DNA of 64,000 bases from Neopestalotiopsis rosae (taxonomy: Eukaryota > Ascomycota > Sordariomycetes > Amphisphaeriales > Sporocadaceae), in the NCBI GenBank assembly GCA_023078685.1, contig JALGAS010000003.1, positions 3,162,001-3,226,000 of the forward strand, given 5' to 3'. Shown piece by piece: positions 1-12,589 of the stretch; the first letter of the stretch is position 1; the number at the start of each line of letters is the position of its first letter. The translations under genes were made by a program, and so were the position numbers. Under the pieces are notes generated by a model that had not been told where the DNA came from, did not search any database, and was given only the letters and a program-made list of their open reading frames with translations.

Positions 1-3000
1 AATGCAGGCTGTGCGAAGCGCCTGGACGGTCAGTGTCGTGAAAAAAAAGACACCCAAGTATTGAACAACCTTGTGGAAAACTATGCTCATTTGAATATAG
101 ACGGCCGAACCGACGTACATTCTCCCCGTTAATGACTAGTCTTCTCGTTTATGCTGCTTGGAACATTCGCGTAATTGTGTAGGAGAGCAGCTTAGACATG
201 CTGCCGCCATATGCAGAATAGTGACGAGCTTAGCCTAGTAGAGAGTTTGTTTCATAGCCCATGCCAAAAATACCGCCCAATCCAAAGATGAACGATCTGA
301 TTGAATATCTATGACAAATCGACGCACAGCCACTTTAGATGGTATTGATCCACTCTCGGCCAGATAGCTTGGCAGGCTTCCTTGCGGTTCCTGAGACATC
401 TGACTCGACTGGTCACTCTTAGCGCTTGGTTTGCTGCCGTCTTGATCCCGATGTTCACAGCCTGTCGCGGTTTGAACCCATGCCACTTGCAAACAGTGCC
501 GTCGGATGCCATATTGCTGCAAATGTGGACTGTCGCGGGATTATGATACGTAACACGGTGCTTCATCATCGGATAATGGTCATAAGGTCCACAGTTGTAA
601 AGTAATGGCTTTAAGACTGTCGCTCTTTGCCCAATTAAAACACATGGTCATTATAGACTCCACGGTCTACCTCCAAAAAGCCGGAGCCAAGTTCTACAAA
701 TCGCTAAATATGGATCATCCGTGCTCAAAGACAAAGAAAGAGGAAGAAACGAAAGGAAGCCAAGTCTGATTTCGTCTGTACTATATAGTACTACTATCAC
801 AATCGATTATAGTCTCGCAGCGGGTTTTAGATACTAATTGGGCATTGCTGCGCTGGAAGTCAAGACAGATCTCTCCCAGCTTCGGCTCTATGCGTGTAAG
901 GACGGAAATGCGAATCTTGGCCCAGATAGGGACTATGTACTATATGTGTACCGTCTTTCCCCACAAGGCCTTTATTACTGAGCCAATCACCTAAGTGCTT
1001 CTTGGCAATGTGTCGACTCCGTCCGAGTTGCTATCGCCCGATTCGTACCAAGTCGTAGAGGCGTCCATTACTTAATACATTTTTTTTTCGGGGCTCTTCC
1101 CCCAACCCCAGAAATGAACTTGTGATTACCGGGCTCAGCATAACATCGGGTTGAGCGTACGAATATCAGATTCCCTTCTCTTTCCAAGGGTCTTACCAAT
1201 TCCTTTATTCACCCTGCATACTGCCAGGTTTGGACAACACGTATGCTTGCATTGCCGATTCTGCTGACAAGCCTTGGAACATAAAGGAGCTAGTTAGAAG
1301 CATTGAGGGTAGAGGGCGACGACAGAAATTTCGACTCATTACATCGTGTTTCTTCCATTACACGCAAGTGGTTATTCATACCTACCTTCAAAAAGGACAA
1401 ACGTTGTAAGCTTCAAAGCACCGCTAGAACATACTAGCCAATGGAAAGAGCATTAAAAATCTTTCATGTCGAAAGCGGGGAGCGGAAGCTAGCCAGCTAG
1501 CCAGCTACCCAAATTGCCGGCGTAGCAGCTGTCCAAGCACACAGAATGCCCAGGTACCCCAGCTGCGACTAAAAGCGCCAGATGGCAGTCAAGCCGAAGA
1601 CGACTATGCACGCCTTAGATCGAATTCTAGGGGGCAGGGAAATGCTCCTTACAGCCCTTCAGGATATCAATCAAGGCTGAGCGAGCAATAGGTTACCATC
1701 GTCTCCCACGCAGAACAATGAATGGGGGGGGCCCTTGGTGTGACAAGGAAATAACCTACTTGGGGGTTTGACAAGCAGCGGCGGCCTATATTCTACGTCA
1801 TTGACTGTCATGACGTCGCGCATGCGACCCATTCTTCAAGAGGATTGTCACGATGCAGCTTTGTCAAGCTCTGGGCATTTTATCGTGCTAGCTCTTACGA
1901 AAAATGCCATGTCGCGAAAGATTTGAGGATCTTGGCAGAACAGCTAGTTCTGTAGTGTCTGTAGTGTCGGCTCCCAGCGGTGAAGGGAATGAGGTACTCT
2001 TTCCCGGCCGTTTGGATCCACAACATCCTCTGTTCATCAAACTTGACTGTGCTGGTGTCGATTTTGGTTCTTTGTTGTTGAGTGTGTGGCTATACCCACG
2101 TTTGCGACATGGTTGACCGTGCTTTGGCGTCTACATCATGATTGGAACGGCCATATAGCAGGTCAAGCTTAGTGCCATGGAAACACATAAGTCTTGTGCA
2201 CCATGCTTGGCAGAAAAGCACTTATAGCAACGGGTCTCCGACACTGTCTTCAGAGTCAGAAGATCATCGAAACAATGTGATTGATGAGATATTTTGGAAT
2301 GATATCGTCAGCATTGACCGGTTGTTTCAGGCACGATAAACAAAAGTGTGTAGATCACGCTTGACATGCTGACCCGAATCGGAGAAGAGAAAGGAGAACT
2401 TGAATAGACCAGTCACAGAAGGCAGAGAGGCCAATCTTAGCAGAGCTTATTTTTCTCCCTTCGACGCTCCCGTCCGGAAAGAAAAACTAAATATGACCCA
2501 GCCGCAATCTGGTGTCGAGCGTTCGTATGCAAAGCATGGTGGGGTTAAGGCTTGCCGACCGTGTCGTGCGCCGCTAGATAGGCCCCTGTCAGCGCCAGGT
2601 AAGGAATGAACACCCCTTTGCACAGCATCGCTTGGACATGAAGAAGAAACATTGCTCAAAATCTGGGTATCTCAGGAGCAGGGAGTGAACTTGTGCCCCA
2701 AGTATGATGGAAGGTGCAAAAGTCGGTGTACTAACGGCGGTAGCGAACCACGGTCTTTCCCATAGAAGTATGCTTTTGATATGTACTTACCGATATATAC
2801 AAGTCAGCTCAAGCGTTGTCGTTTTGGATACTTGATTTGCCATAAGATAGTTGTAAAAAGCTCGATTTGGTTGGTCACTACAGTAGATAGCTGCTGGGTC
2901 AGGATCTTTGTAGCTGTAAGTATGTGATAATATTCATCCCTCGAGAGAGATTCTGGGCCCTTGAATTGAAAATGCGCACAAAAGAATTTCAATGTCATTG

Positions 3001-4199
3001 TTGATCTGTCACCTACGCGCGTATAGGCAATTAATTACTGGTCAGCATATCCGCCTTATCACTTCAACCCAGCAGAAACAATGAGAAGAACCGCTCGCAG
3101 TAGAGCAACTGTTGGTAGTCGAGAAAAGGAAAAAATCGCCAACGCCATGTTCCTCCACCTTTCGCCATCTGATTTCAGAGAGCGTGTCTGCAGAAGCATT
3201 GGTAGATAGCTAGATTAGGCAAGCATGGCAAGATGTCGTGTTCCTACGTACCCTATGTAGCAAGCGTCAAATACGTCTCAAGAGAATGAATTGTTTAGTT
3301 CGGAGCCCGGCAACGGCAGCAGCGCCGGCAGAAAACATTGAGCCACGAGAGATACTTTGCCACGGGGCTGGCAATGGCCCCCCCTCAAGAAAATGGTGTG
3401 CCCCGTCCTTCCAAGTGCCTAGCTGAGACAATGTTACATCTCATTGGCTCGGACGAGTGCTCCGTGGCCGCAGGATGGTTGTGTGCAACCACGGCGAAAC
3501 GCAAAGGCAGGATATAACCTTGACATATAATTTCTACATCGGTTATCGATGTATCCCATGGTAAATGATCAAAGGGCTACTTGTGTTGGATGGAACGACT
3601 TGCAAGGCTGCAAGCAGCTTGTAGCAGGTCGCAGGCCCAGGTTTACCCCCTCTCACTCAAGCATCGATACAACTATGGCCCCCGATCATACGATGTCTCC
3701 CCATCCTACTTGCAGGATACATTCATCTTACCGCAAAGCCAACTCTAATCGAAGGCAGACTTACAAGCGTGATATCCCGCAGGAAGGGATTGTCAATCCT
3801 ACTGACAAATGAGTGTCTCTACATCATTGGGTAGTAGAAGGTCTTTTCTTTTGTGCAGCCCGTTGATCTTAACGGTTGTGCAAGTAGGCGTGAGTACCGG
3901 GCATCACCGAGTCTACCTCATCATTCTGTAAATCTCTGTGTGCATATATTTCTCATCTTAAGTGGCCTTGAGAGCGTATTCAATAACCGCTTTCCACACA
4001 GCAACCACAAATTCAAAGCAAAAGTCTTCGAGACTAGCTGTGTATATCATCCTACCAATCGAGAGTGCCTCTTTCAAACCCTTGGTCACCGTCGTCAGGC
4101 TCGTCATACCTGAGATCCTGCAGTCTACGACTGGATTTTACAATTTTTCCCTCTCACGTCATCTTGACACTTTTCGTTTGCATTACCGCTACAATATCG
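1..4199. other. gene-poor AT-rich region
   Basis: I see no supportable gene in these 4.2 kb. Open frames are all shorter than 100 codons, overlap on both strands and show no recognisable motif. The sequence holds homopolymer runs (for example a G run near 1724), a short tandem array at about 1486-1510, and many stops in all frames. A 69-codon frame at 2400-2609 has a Cys-x2-Cys stretch that resembles the start of a zinc cluster, but nothing follows it. The part just before 4200 is probably the promoter and 5' leader of the bZIP gene. Confidence 0.6.
1486..1510. repeat. short AGCCAGCT tandem array
   Basis: About three adjacent copies of an 8-base AGCCAGCT-type unit are directly visible. It is short and imperfect and lies in non-coding sequence. 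Confidence 0.6.
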
Positions 4200-5258
4200 A
4201 TGGCCTTAGTAGGATCGCATTTGGACGCTACGTCACGTAGCTGCGAACCGTCATCCCATTATACCCAGCAAGACCCATACATGTTCCCCAGCGCGAGTCC
4301 CAACGCTTATGATGTCGCAACCGACTTTCCACAGATCCCTGATGTGCTGTCGTACCCCCCTTTCTGGTGTCATGGGTTCAGCGGCTATCGAGGCAATTCT
4401 TATGGAGCAGACGCACCAATAAACTTGGGAACTCCAATCCAAGTGAGTTCTGGCGCCACGATTTAAGGGTGGCCTTTATTCGATTACGCGAGATTATTTC
4501 ACGATTAAGCGTGAATGCCCCCAACAGCATCATGATAGCAGCGCTGATACCAGTTTTAGCATACCCAATATTGTGACTCCTTGTTCCAGCCAAGGCCAAC
4601 GGAGCAATTCATGACTGGATGTCTCCAACAACGTACTGAAATGCCTCAGCTTCAACAAATGCGGTATGAGGAACCCAGTCATGGCGACCAAGGAGAGCCA
4701 GCTCCTGTTGACCAGTCTCAAATGCTGCTGAGTTCCTTATGCGGTTGCCATTCCCTCACTCCCATTACCGTAACACAGAACAATGATATCAGCCTGAGTG
4801 GATTTCACGGGCCTTTACACCACCCGAGCTTGATACAATGGCGCGGCGTAACCAGCGACGTCAGTAGAATTGCAACACCAATGTCAATGCACTCGTCATA
4901 CAGCAATAGCAGCGGCTACGCCAACACTGTCCAGTCGTCGCAGAGTAACGCATCGGTGCCAGCCGCATCATTCTCCAGTCTATCACTACACGTACCGGAC
5001 GGCATCTCACAGTACGAGCACAACCGTCAAAAGAATCGCGCGGCGACTGCACGGTGCCGGGAGAAGACTCAACAATATACGCAAGAACTGCGCGAAAAGG
5101 AGCGTGACCTATTGTCCAAGAAACAGTCCTTGAAGGCGTGCATTGCGGATCTCCAGGATGAGGTCCTGGCACTCAAGAGCGAAATTCTCCAGCATAGTCA
5201 TTGCGACTGCGATCATATCCAACGGTACTTGAGGGCAGCCGCGTCTCAGGTCGCTTGA
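4200..5258 (+). CDS. bZIP transcription factor, ATF/CREB-like basic region
   Basis: Two exons, 4200-4442 and 4590-5258, joined in phase 0 across a 147-nt GTGAGT...CAG intron, give 303 residues. The start is the first in-frame ATG before the conserved part. The N-terminal two thirds is Ser/Gln/Pro-rich and without known domain. The C-terminal end carries a bZIP: a basic region with the signature N-R-A-A-T-A-R-C-R (about residue 235), then a heptad-rich helix, as in fungal ATF/CREB factors that bind CRE-type sites as dimers in the nucleus. After the zipper come Cys and His residues (CDCDH) and a short tail. Family assignment rests on the basic region alone; the target genes cannot be told. It sits alone in a gene-poor region. 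Confidence 0.85.
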
Positions 5259-8061
5259 GGTTATAGCAAGCCCAATCCTTCAATAGAAACATAGAGGAAT
5301 GAAGTTGAAAACAAATCAGTCTGGAATTGTGTTTCTGTTCCTCCTTCACTCCCCCTTGAGGAAGGAATGATGATGCTGAAGGTCAACCTGATATCAAATC
5401 GTCGGAGTCCTTGGCGATCTTACCCGAACCGTGCAGTGGGTTCCTGCCCAGTATACACGTACATTGAAAGACGCGGGCGGAGCCAAATTCTGAAGCCAGA
5501 TGTTGTATATGATTCAAAGGATAATTTAAGTTGATTGTATGGAATGATCAGTAGCTGCTCGTCATATTAGCAAACAGTGTATGTCTAGGCATTTGCACCT
5601 GCACGTGGGGGGGAATAAAAACTTGGCGGGTCAAATCAAACTTGAGTTGCGAGTCAGTCATTTTAATGGTGTCTATTCACACCAGCATACGCCATGTTTA
5701 GCACACCAGCCTGGGCTTAGGGTGGACCTAGTGGGCCGATCTAATGTTTTCAACACATGACCATAGTCTATCGATTAGAGTGTGCTCCGAATTTCTGAAC
5801 ACGTATGCAAATTTCATTACAAGCATTTACCATATTTTCACGTTGGCTGCTTTCCGCTGAGGTAAATATGGGACTGTCATCGATGCCTAGACAGTCCACA
5901 GCAATTTTCAACGACATCTGCATCGAATGTTTCAGTATTCTGTAGACAGGATTCCCGCGCATTTCCGTCGTCTTTCCAAACAATGGGCGGTTCTGATCGT
6001 GAATCAAGGTCGCCACCAAGACGGCCCTCTAGGTACACTTTCACCAAACGACGGCTATCTTCGGGGTCTTCCCGCTCTCGCTACCGTTTCGCGACCATCA
6101 GCCGAGTCGATTAACGCGACTATTCCCTACACTCATTATGGCACTCCAGACGTATACAATTGGGCCTTTGCTAGGGAAACCGGGCATGTCCCGGCCACAA
6201 CCTTACATATTGAGCAAAACCAAGGTTTGGACGGATCACTAGCTCATAGCAATAATTTGAATTCAACTTGCCTACATGCGCAACGACTTTTCGAGGCAGA
6301 GCAGGAACGCGATGCGTTCGCTTGCCAACCCCATCACCCGGTACTTCTACTTTTTATAGTATATATCATTGTAGAATACTCGCTATAGCTAATGTGCAGA
6401 GGATTATTGTCAGTATGGGACAAGTTGGGATAGAATCTGTGCGTAGACTTGGCAAAACCTGGAACATGTGATCTGGCTGATTTGGTGGTGCTACAGGAAT
6501 TGTATGACCTGGATCTCAATAAACAACAGTGCTCCTTTCGATAATGACGACGACGATGCCATCAGAAACAGCGCGACATCATTGGGGCATAATCACCATG
6601 GGTCCCCTTCACAAGATTGACAACAACAACGAGCCCTCTCAAAGCGCGGCCTTGATCATTGCAACACTGAGCAAGGTTCAGGAAGGAACAGGGTGTCTGG
6701 AAATTTCCATGGGCAAAGATTCAGCGGCGCATGCTCAGCTCGCAGAGTGATTCGCGCCCTCGGCAACTTCTATTGATGCGCCATCGGGGCACATTGAAAA
6801 GTCAACGGAGTCTTTGAGAGCGTTACTTCGCTCTTCTAGAACAGCTTCAAGCCATTCACCGGGATGGAAGAGAGATGTTATCTTGTGAATCGTCTGACTC
6901 AATTTACGGCTATGAAGCTGGCCGTGCTATTTTGTCAATGCGGCAGGTATTCACTCATAAGTGATCGAGCCCATCGCGCTTCGCAAGACGCCTATAGAGC
7001 AGTCGCAGCCGCTTTACCCTTGTGGATCACCTCATCGCTAACCCCACACCCCAAGCCTCAACTCACTTCCCTCCAATTGTGCCATGACATGGCGTAAGGT
7101 GGGACGTTGCGGACCAGGTCGATAGCGAGGATGAGTTCCTCCTCCTCGTCCAATTGGAGGAGCTGCTTTGTAACGAATGTGGAGTAATCTAATATGGTTC
7201 CTTTCGTCAACGCCAACTCGAAAGGTTCACGAATGAATCGACGGCTTTGGGCGCGCTTCTAAGTAATTTACCTTCGATTAGGGTATGGGCATGTTAAATT
7301 AGGCATCTTCTAAGAGGAACGTTGATCTATTGGGAAGACGTGACGAGTCATGCATTTCAGCACGTTATTGCCGAACTCTGCTTCACCAAGGCTCTTTCGC
7401 GACTAACCAAAACAGCAACTTTCCCTCCGTTGGCCAAGAATGGCCGCATGATTTTTATCATACCGGGTAGAAGAGAATGAAAAGACAGCCATAGTATATG
7501 TAGATGACTGGCAATCGGAATTGATCATTTGCGAGGGATACTATCCTAGCATCATGGGTTCCGCTACAGAATTGAACGACTGATCTCCCAAGCAAGAGTC
7601 AGCCAGGGCGGCCGATATGGACATTCAGCACCCGCGATGCCGGAGCAGAGCTGATCACTATATTGCGTGAGCATAATCTTGTAATACACGGCTACCAAAC
7701 GAAGGGATTATATACACAGCAAAATCGCCCGCGAAACCAAGGCGAAGAACCTAATGGGCATTGCTAGACATAACGAAAGCCAGCACGGCCTTAGCGTCCG
7801 GACCTAGATTTTCCCCGGAAAAGTGGAGTCGTCACTATCAAAACAAATCTAGCGGGCTTGTTCACGTGAATTACGTCAAAATCGAGTACGTATCCGTCAT
7901 AGGATCGTAATACGGACAAGTTCCGAGGTAATGTAAGCAGTTTCATTGTTTATTGCCACAAAGTAGTGTTTCTCACGCTCTCCCTTTGGAAAGTTTTTCT
8001 GGATAATCAACACAGACGTTTACCCCTCTCATTGATTTACCGACTATTTCAAGTTTTGAGT
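5259..8061. other. intergenic region with possible decayed coding remnants
   Basis: No intact gene is supported. On the plus strand between about 6.0 and 7.9 kb, stretches of 25-50 open codons with protein-like composition, including an acidic, Leu-rich stretch with Cys-x2-Cys near 7090-7190, follow each other in changing frames and are separated by stops. This looks like an old, frameshifted gene, but I cannot name the family. A 153-codon frame at 5927-6388 has no motif. Confidence 0.35.
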
Positions 8062-8432
8062 ATGAGCTCTATCGGTCATCCCAAGAACGGGAAAAATAAG
8101 CTTGCTGCAGATGACAACAGCGATAATGTGATTGGCTCGGCGTATAAAAGTGGGCAAATGAAAGACCACGAGAGGTGGGACTATTCGATTCCATTTCTTT
8201 CATGCACACTCAACTCATATGAACCCCACTTAGCTTCCGCACCGTGGAGGCCAACCCATCCGAGCTTGGCTCGGAGGTGGCCAATCTCGTCGCAGAGAAC
8301 GAGGCTTTAGAGAATTCTTTCGCCAAACTATCCGACGAAAAAGCCGCTCTTCAACAACTTCTCAAGAAGCTTGAGAACTGTCCAAAATTTGGGGGAAAGG
8401 GTTCTTCTGTTTCTTCTATCACGAAACTTTGA
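8062..8432 (+). CDS. small leucine-zipper protein without basic region
   Basis: Exons 8062-8174 and 8234-8432 join in frame across a 59-nt intron (GTGGGA...TTAG), giving 103 residues. The second half is a strict leucine zipper: six leucines spaced exactly seven residues apart, with charged residues between, starting about residue 46 and ending at L-E-N-C. No basic DNA-binding region precedes it; the N-terminal part is short, polar and mixed in charge. Such a protein could form dimers with bZIP factors and act as a microprotein, or be a plain coiled-coil adaptor. The splice model is inferred from phase and motif continuity only; the donor is not a strong consensus. Confidence 0.5.
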
Positions 8433-8435
8433 ATG

Positions 8436-8462
8436 GCTATCAGCTATGCTATCAGCTATGCT
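8436..8462. repeat. 12-bp tandem duplication
   Basis: The unit CTATCAGCTATG occurs twice in direct succession just downstream of the leucine-zipper gene. It is a small slippage-type duplication. Confidence 0.7.
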
Positions 8463-8749
8463 GCCACTTTTAGAATGGATCTAGGACACTGGTATCAGGA
8501 CTCTGCTGACAGCAGGGCAATGATGTAGGAACATGTTGTACTTAGGCCCAAAGTGCTGTAGCTGTGGGGTAATCTTCTAAGGTTAGATTTTTCGGGACTG
8601 CACACTAGCACACGACAAGCATTTTCGCCCATCCCCTTCGTTATGCCTTGAATCGTCCGCTGAATACCGCACTTACATGGACTATCGGTCCTATCTATCT
8701 TCTTCAGCCACTGCACAATTGATATCATATAGGTGTGCGCGAAGGTCTA

Positions 8750-9900
8750 GTGAGTATGTGGAATGTTAGATCGATGACCAGCAGCTGGCTGCGACACTTC
8801 GCTGTTTGAGCATTTGGAGGGAATTGTTGCTTTCCCCGGACGGAACACTTTTGCAACGATGAATGCGACAAAGAATTCGCCCGCCAGAGTCAACAATGCA
8901 ATGATGCGCCAATTATTCCACTATGAAGCCGTTACTATGCAGAAGTGATAGTTGCATACCCGCTGCGCAACTTGCCAGAAGTGTTTGTCCGCCCGATTGA
9001 AGAGCTAGAAGGACACAAATCCGGTCGGGGACCAAGGCTAAAATCCCCAGAACGTCCAAGTTGGATCGCTTTTCCCTCCAGCTTAGTTTCGTCTTGTCCA
9101 TCGCTGGGACGTCTAGACAGAAAATGGTGACCAATGCCGCCACAAGCCGGTGGGGAGGTTGACGAAAAAGGACTGTCCTCATGATACCTTATATGTAAAG
9201 GCGCCTCCAATCAGAGGGCCGGCAATGGCAACAACGCTTGTGACGGCCATGAATGCTCCTTGTACGCCGGGCCGCTTTCTTGCGGAACCGTGTGCATGAC
9301 ACATACAATTTACAGATGCATTAGCATTTCAAAATTTAGATCAACGACGCGGAAGGTTGTCTGTTGCCGTGCACATCCAGCGTAGATGCCAGCAGCACCG
9401 CGTCGGGGTATTGCTCTCCCAATAATCATATCCACTGAGCTTGGAGCAGAGCCGCAAACGCCCAGGCCCACTTCAAAAAGCCCTATATTAGCAAGGTACG
9501 ACACGATCCTTAATGGGTAGAATGTGTACATTTTCCCCACAAACAGCCGGGATGAGCAGCAGACGAGAGTGAAGGCACTGCCATACCAGACTACGGCTTG
9601 ATAGAATTCAACCTGTTTGCGATTTGAGGTAATGCCTAGGAAAGTAGAACAAGTTGGTTGAGTCAATGATGTAGACAGGATCTCGCGTTTGAAAGGCCGA
9701 ACGCTATATAAGACGCTGTTGTGAGGATGCTCTGGTCAAGGCCTACGAGGAATGAGCTGGCAAGGACCGAAATCAGCAAGAGAGCGGTTTTGGCTACAGA
9801 AGAATGGGGGTTGCGCGTAATCGTCGCTGGTGCGGGTAATTTTATTGGACTCTGCTGCCTTCGCGTCTGCACCCGGTAGATCCAGGGCAGAATGTGAAGG
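8750..9900 (-). pseudogene. broken MFS drug:H+ antiporter (DHA2-like), N-terminal half
   Basis: Read on the minus strand in several frames, the region gives the N-terminal half of a 14-helix MFS efflux pump in the correct order. TM1 ends in G-L-D-Q-S-I-L-T-T (about 9740). It is followed by A-L-P-Q-I-A (about 9640), W-Y-G-S-A (about 9570), G-K-M-Y-T-F, the loop G-R-A-I (about 9420), A-G-P-L-I-G-G-A-F-T (about 9210), N-L-P-T-G, and a further helix ending in F-R-P-G-K (about 8850). The frame is lost at about 9590, in the TM4 loop and near 9140. The conserved S-W-R motif reads S-stop (TGG to TGA) at about 9180. The C-terminal half is absent. It cannot make a transporter. Confidence 0.75.
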
Positions 9901-9929
9901 TTTTTGGTCTGGCACCTGCTTGGAAACAA

Positions 9930-11338
9930 ATATACACCGTCGCTATGACTTGTCGCCTCTGCAAATATACTATGATGGGGTTACCTTGGTATGAGTGGTA
10001 GGTACTGGGTTTGAGGGCTGTTTTTGGGTTTGCCTCTTCGCTTTTTGTCTGGTGCGCCGTCTTCGACTACCATATATTGTGCAGAGTGAACATCCAGTAG
10101 TTATATCACACTGTTATAATTAGGCGACATGAATCACGCGGGGCAATGCGACACATTGTGCTTGAGCGCGCTGCGTATTCTCCTGCAAGCATAATCTTGG
10201 CAAGAATGAGTCAAAAACATACGCACGATCTAGAAGGCTTGCAATAATCGTCCAATGCTGCATTTCGCTCGATTGCGCCAAGGGAATATTTTGGCAGCCA
10301 TTCTCGCACAGCCCTGCAAATGGATGGGCTGCTCAGAACGGAAATAGCAGAGGTGAAGGTATGTTACTATGGAGTAAGTACGAAGCCCCATAGCTATCCT
10401 AGTTGCACAATGGGATTCTACACCAAAAAACAGCACGGCCACCCCACTGCCTATCGATGGAGAAGAAAATATCAGCCACTGCAGCCACAAAAACGCATTA
10501 CACTACTGCACTTGCATCATCGCACTATACCCCCCAGCGCACTGCACTTTCGCACTTGCACTATTACACCACCCATCGCACTGCACCACACATCGCGCTG
10601 CACCCTGCTTACGATGCATTATCTTTTATCATGAAGGTGAATCAAGCTTGATCGATCCCTTTCTTTTTAAAAAAAAAAAAAATGGATAAATAGATTCCAA
10701 GTGTAATAATGCAATGCGGTGGTGCAAGTGCAGTGGTGCAGTGCGCTGGGTGGTCCCCGGTGTTGTAACTTTTTGCTTTCTGCTTTCTTGTAACTGCGAA
10801 ATTTTTGTTCTTTTTGATCTGGGTTGATGGAGGAGGAGTGCTCGCATTAAGATCACGAAGAGTCGAATGCAGAGGGACAGCCAGTACTGTCAAAAGGTAT
10901 GTTCAATATTCGTTAGATTAACCAGCAACGCTGTCCCAGAGGGACGGGGGAAGCCTCCCACTGTATACAGCCACAGTGTGGATCGCACCCAGCCACCTTA
11001 TTTCAGCAAGTACTGTGGGTAGAATCAAGAAATCACATAGAATCATAGATGTACGCCATGCGCAGTCGGATTTAACATTTCAAAAAATGGATGGGGAAAT
11101 ATATGAGCAGAGACAGTATGCAGGTGAAATAGTAATTCAGCCGGAATCATTGGCAGAGTGAAAAGTGGCGTATATTTCGACAGCGACAATGATTACGACT
11201 ATCCTCAAAATAATTACTGGAGGGTGAACTAGATATGTAAACCCTTTAATTATACCACTATAATACACATATAAAGGAATTAAGTGAAACGAAAAAGTCA
11301 TCTAGTATACATTTTCAGCTCGGCAAAACCTCTTGCTA
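9930..11338. other. intergenic, low-complexity GCACTGCAC sequence
   Basis: No gene is supported. The region holds a run of GCACT/TGCAC motifs, an inverted repeat described separately, and a poly-A tract near 10667. Short frames here are low-complexity His/Thr/Leu runs produced by the repeats. Confidence 0.6.
10533..10750. repeat. inverted repeat flanking a poly-A tract
   Basis: A 29-bp arm at 10533-10561 is the inverted copy of 10722-10750, differing mainly in a block of four central bases. Both arms are made of GTGCA/TGCAC motifs, and weaker similarity continues outward. The space between holds a T-rich then A-rich stretch with a run of 14 A. It could fold into a large hairpin. No terminal duplication or coding capacity is obvious. 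Confidence 0.6.
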
Positions 11339-12589
11339 TCATGTACAGGCAGTGGCCTTGGTGAAATAGACATTGTCAAGCGCGAGGTCCGCATCGACTG
11401 TGGTAGGACTACTGCAGTACCAGGAGACCGACAACGTACCCGACGATGCGGTGTTCTCAACCGGGACCGTCACGGTCTGCCAGGCTGCATTAGCAGTCGC
11501 TATGTTGGTTAACGTGAATGTCAGGGTGTTAATTGTGGTGTCGGCGTAAGCGACTGTGAGTGCGCAGCTCGCTGTGGGAAATATGATGGACCCGTAGATT
11601 CTATAGCTGAACGACAGTGTAGAACTGTCGGAAACGTCTGACAATGCCTGCGATATCTCTGCGGTTGTTGATCTTTGCCCGTAGAGAACACTATCGCGCA
11701 GGGGAAAAGACACATAGTCAGTGAGGCGCTCATTGAAGACTGGGTCTGAGTAAGGAGGCACTCTGCACTTACGCAAAATAGCTACCATAGGGTGTGGTAT
11801 AAGCGTTGTTGGCGTTTGGCTCAATCATAGCAAGACTATTCGTGGTCCAAGCGGACGTGGAAGTGCCGTCTTCGAAACCACCATCGACGGTATTGGTTGC
11901 CACCTAGTACTGAGTCAGTTTCAATTTCTGATCTATTCAGGCGTTGTTCGACTTACGCATGTCGGGGCAGTGGTGCTTGTAGTCGGTGTTGTGTCGGCAG
12001 TGGTGGACTCGGTTGTAGGGATAGCTGAAGAAGTCGCAGAAGCCTCAGTGGTAGATTCAGTCACGGGAGGTTCGCTTGAAGTCAAGGTAGAGGAGATTGT
12101 TGAAGAAACCTCGGTAGTAGACTCGGTTGTAGAAGATTCAGTGGTGGATGGAAATGTAGAGATCGTAGAAGAGACCTTCGTGGAAGCCTCTGTCTAAGTG
12201 GCGGACTTGGTCGACGAAGTGGTCGACTCAGTACTCTCAGATACGGTGGAAGCAGTCTGCGTGCTTGTTTCCAAACTAGACGTGACAGCGAATGGCGAAA
12301 TTGTGGACAGAGTGGTTGTGATAGTTGCGGAAGAAATGTCACTTGAAGTGGTGTATGCAGCAATTTGAGAACTCGACGTGGTCTCGGAAGAGCTGCTGAC
12401 CATGGACTGAGGGTGCAAAGTCGGGACAGTACTGTACATGGACGAGGCACTGTCAGTATGCGCGCGACGTCCACATCCTCTTCGCTTGGTGGCAGACACG
12501 CTCGATGATGTTCCACCAGCGGGAATGGCGATAGCCTCAACGTCGGCTACCACAGCCGCCACCACTGCCAAGGTCTGCAAGAACTTCAT
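11339..12589 (-). pseudogene. secreted Ser/Thr-rich protein with C-terminal beta-sandwich-like domain, interrupted by a stop
   Basis: Exons on the minus strand: 12589-11957, 11903-11773 and 11690-11339, with introns of 53 and 82 nt (GTAAGT donors, TAG acceptors). The frame begins with a signal peptide (MKFLQTLAVVAAVVA). A long Ser/Thr/Glu-rich, probably O-glycosylated stalk of about 190 residues follows, then a domain that opens with G-G-F-E-D-G-T and closes with L-A-L-D-N-V-Y-F, as in galactose-binding or CBM-like folds of fungal secreted proteins. A TAG codon (12194-12196) splits the stalk, yet the same frame goes on with identical Ser/Thr composition and correct splicing afterwards. The break is thus recent, or a sequencing error. 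It probably acted at the cell surface. Confidence 0.65.

Noticed and set aside
2400..2609. Possible Zn2Cys6 start (A-C-R-P-C-R)
   Set aside because: Only two cysteines; no basic stretch or further cysteines follow in any frame or plausible exon.
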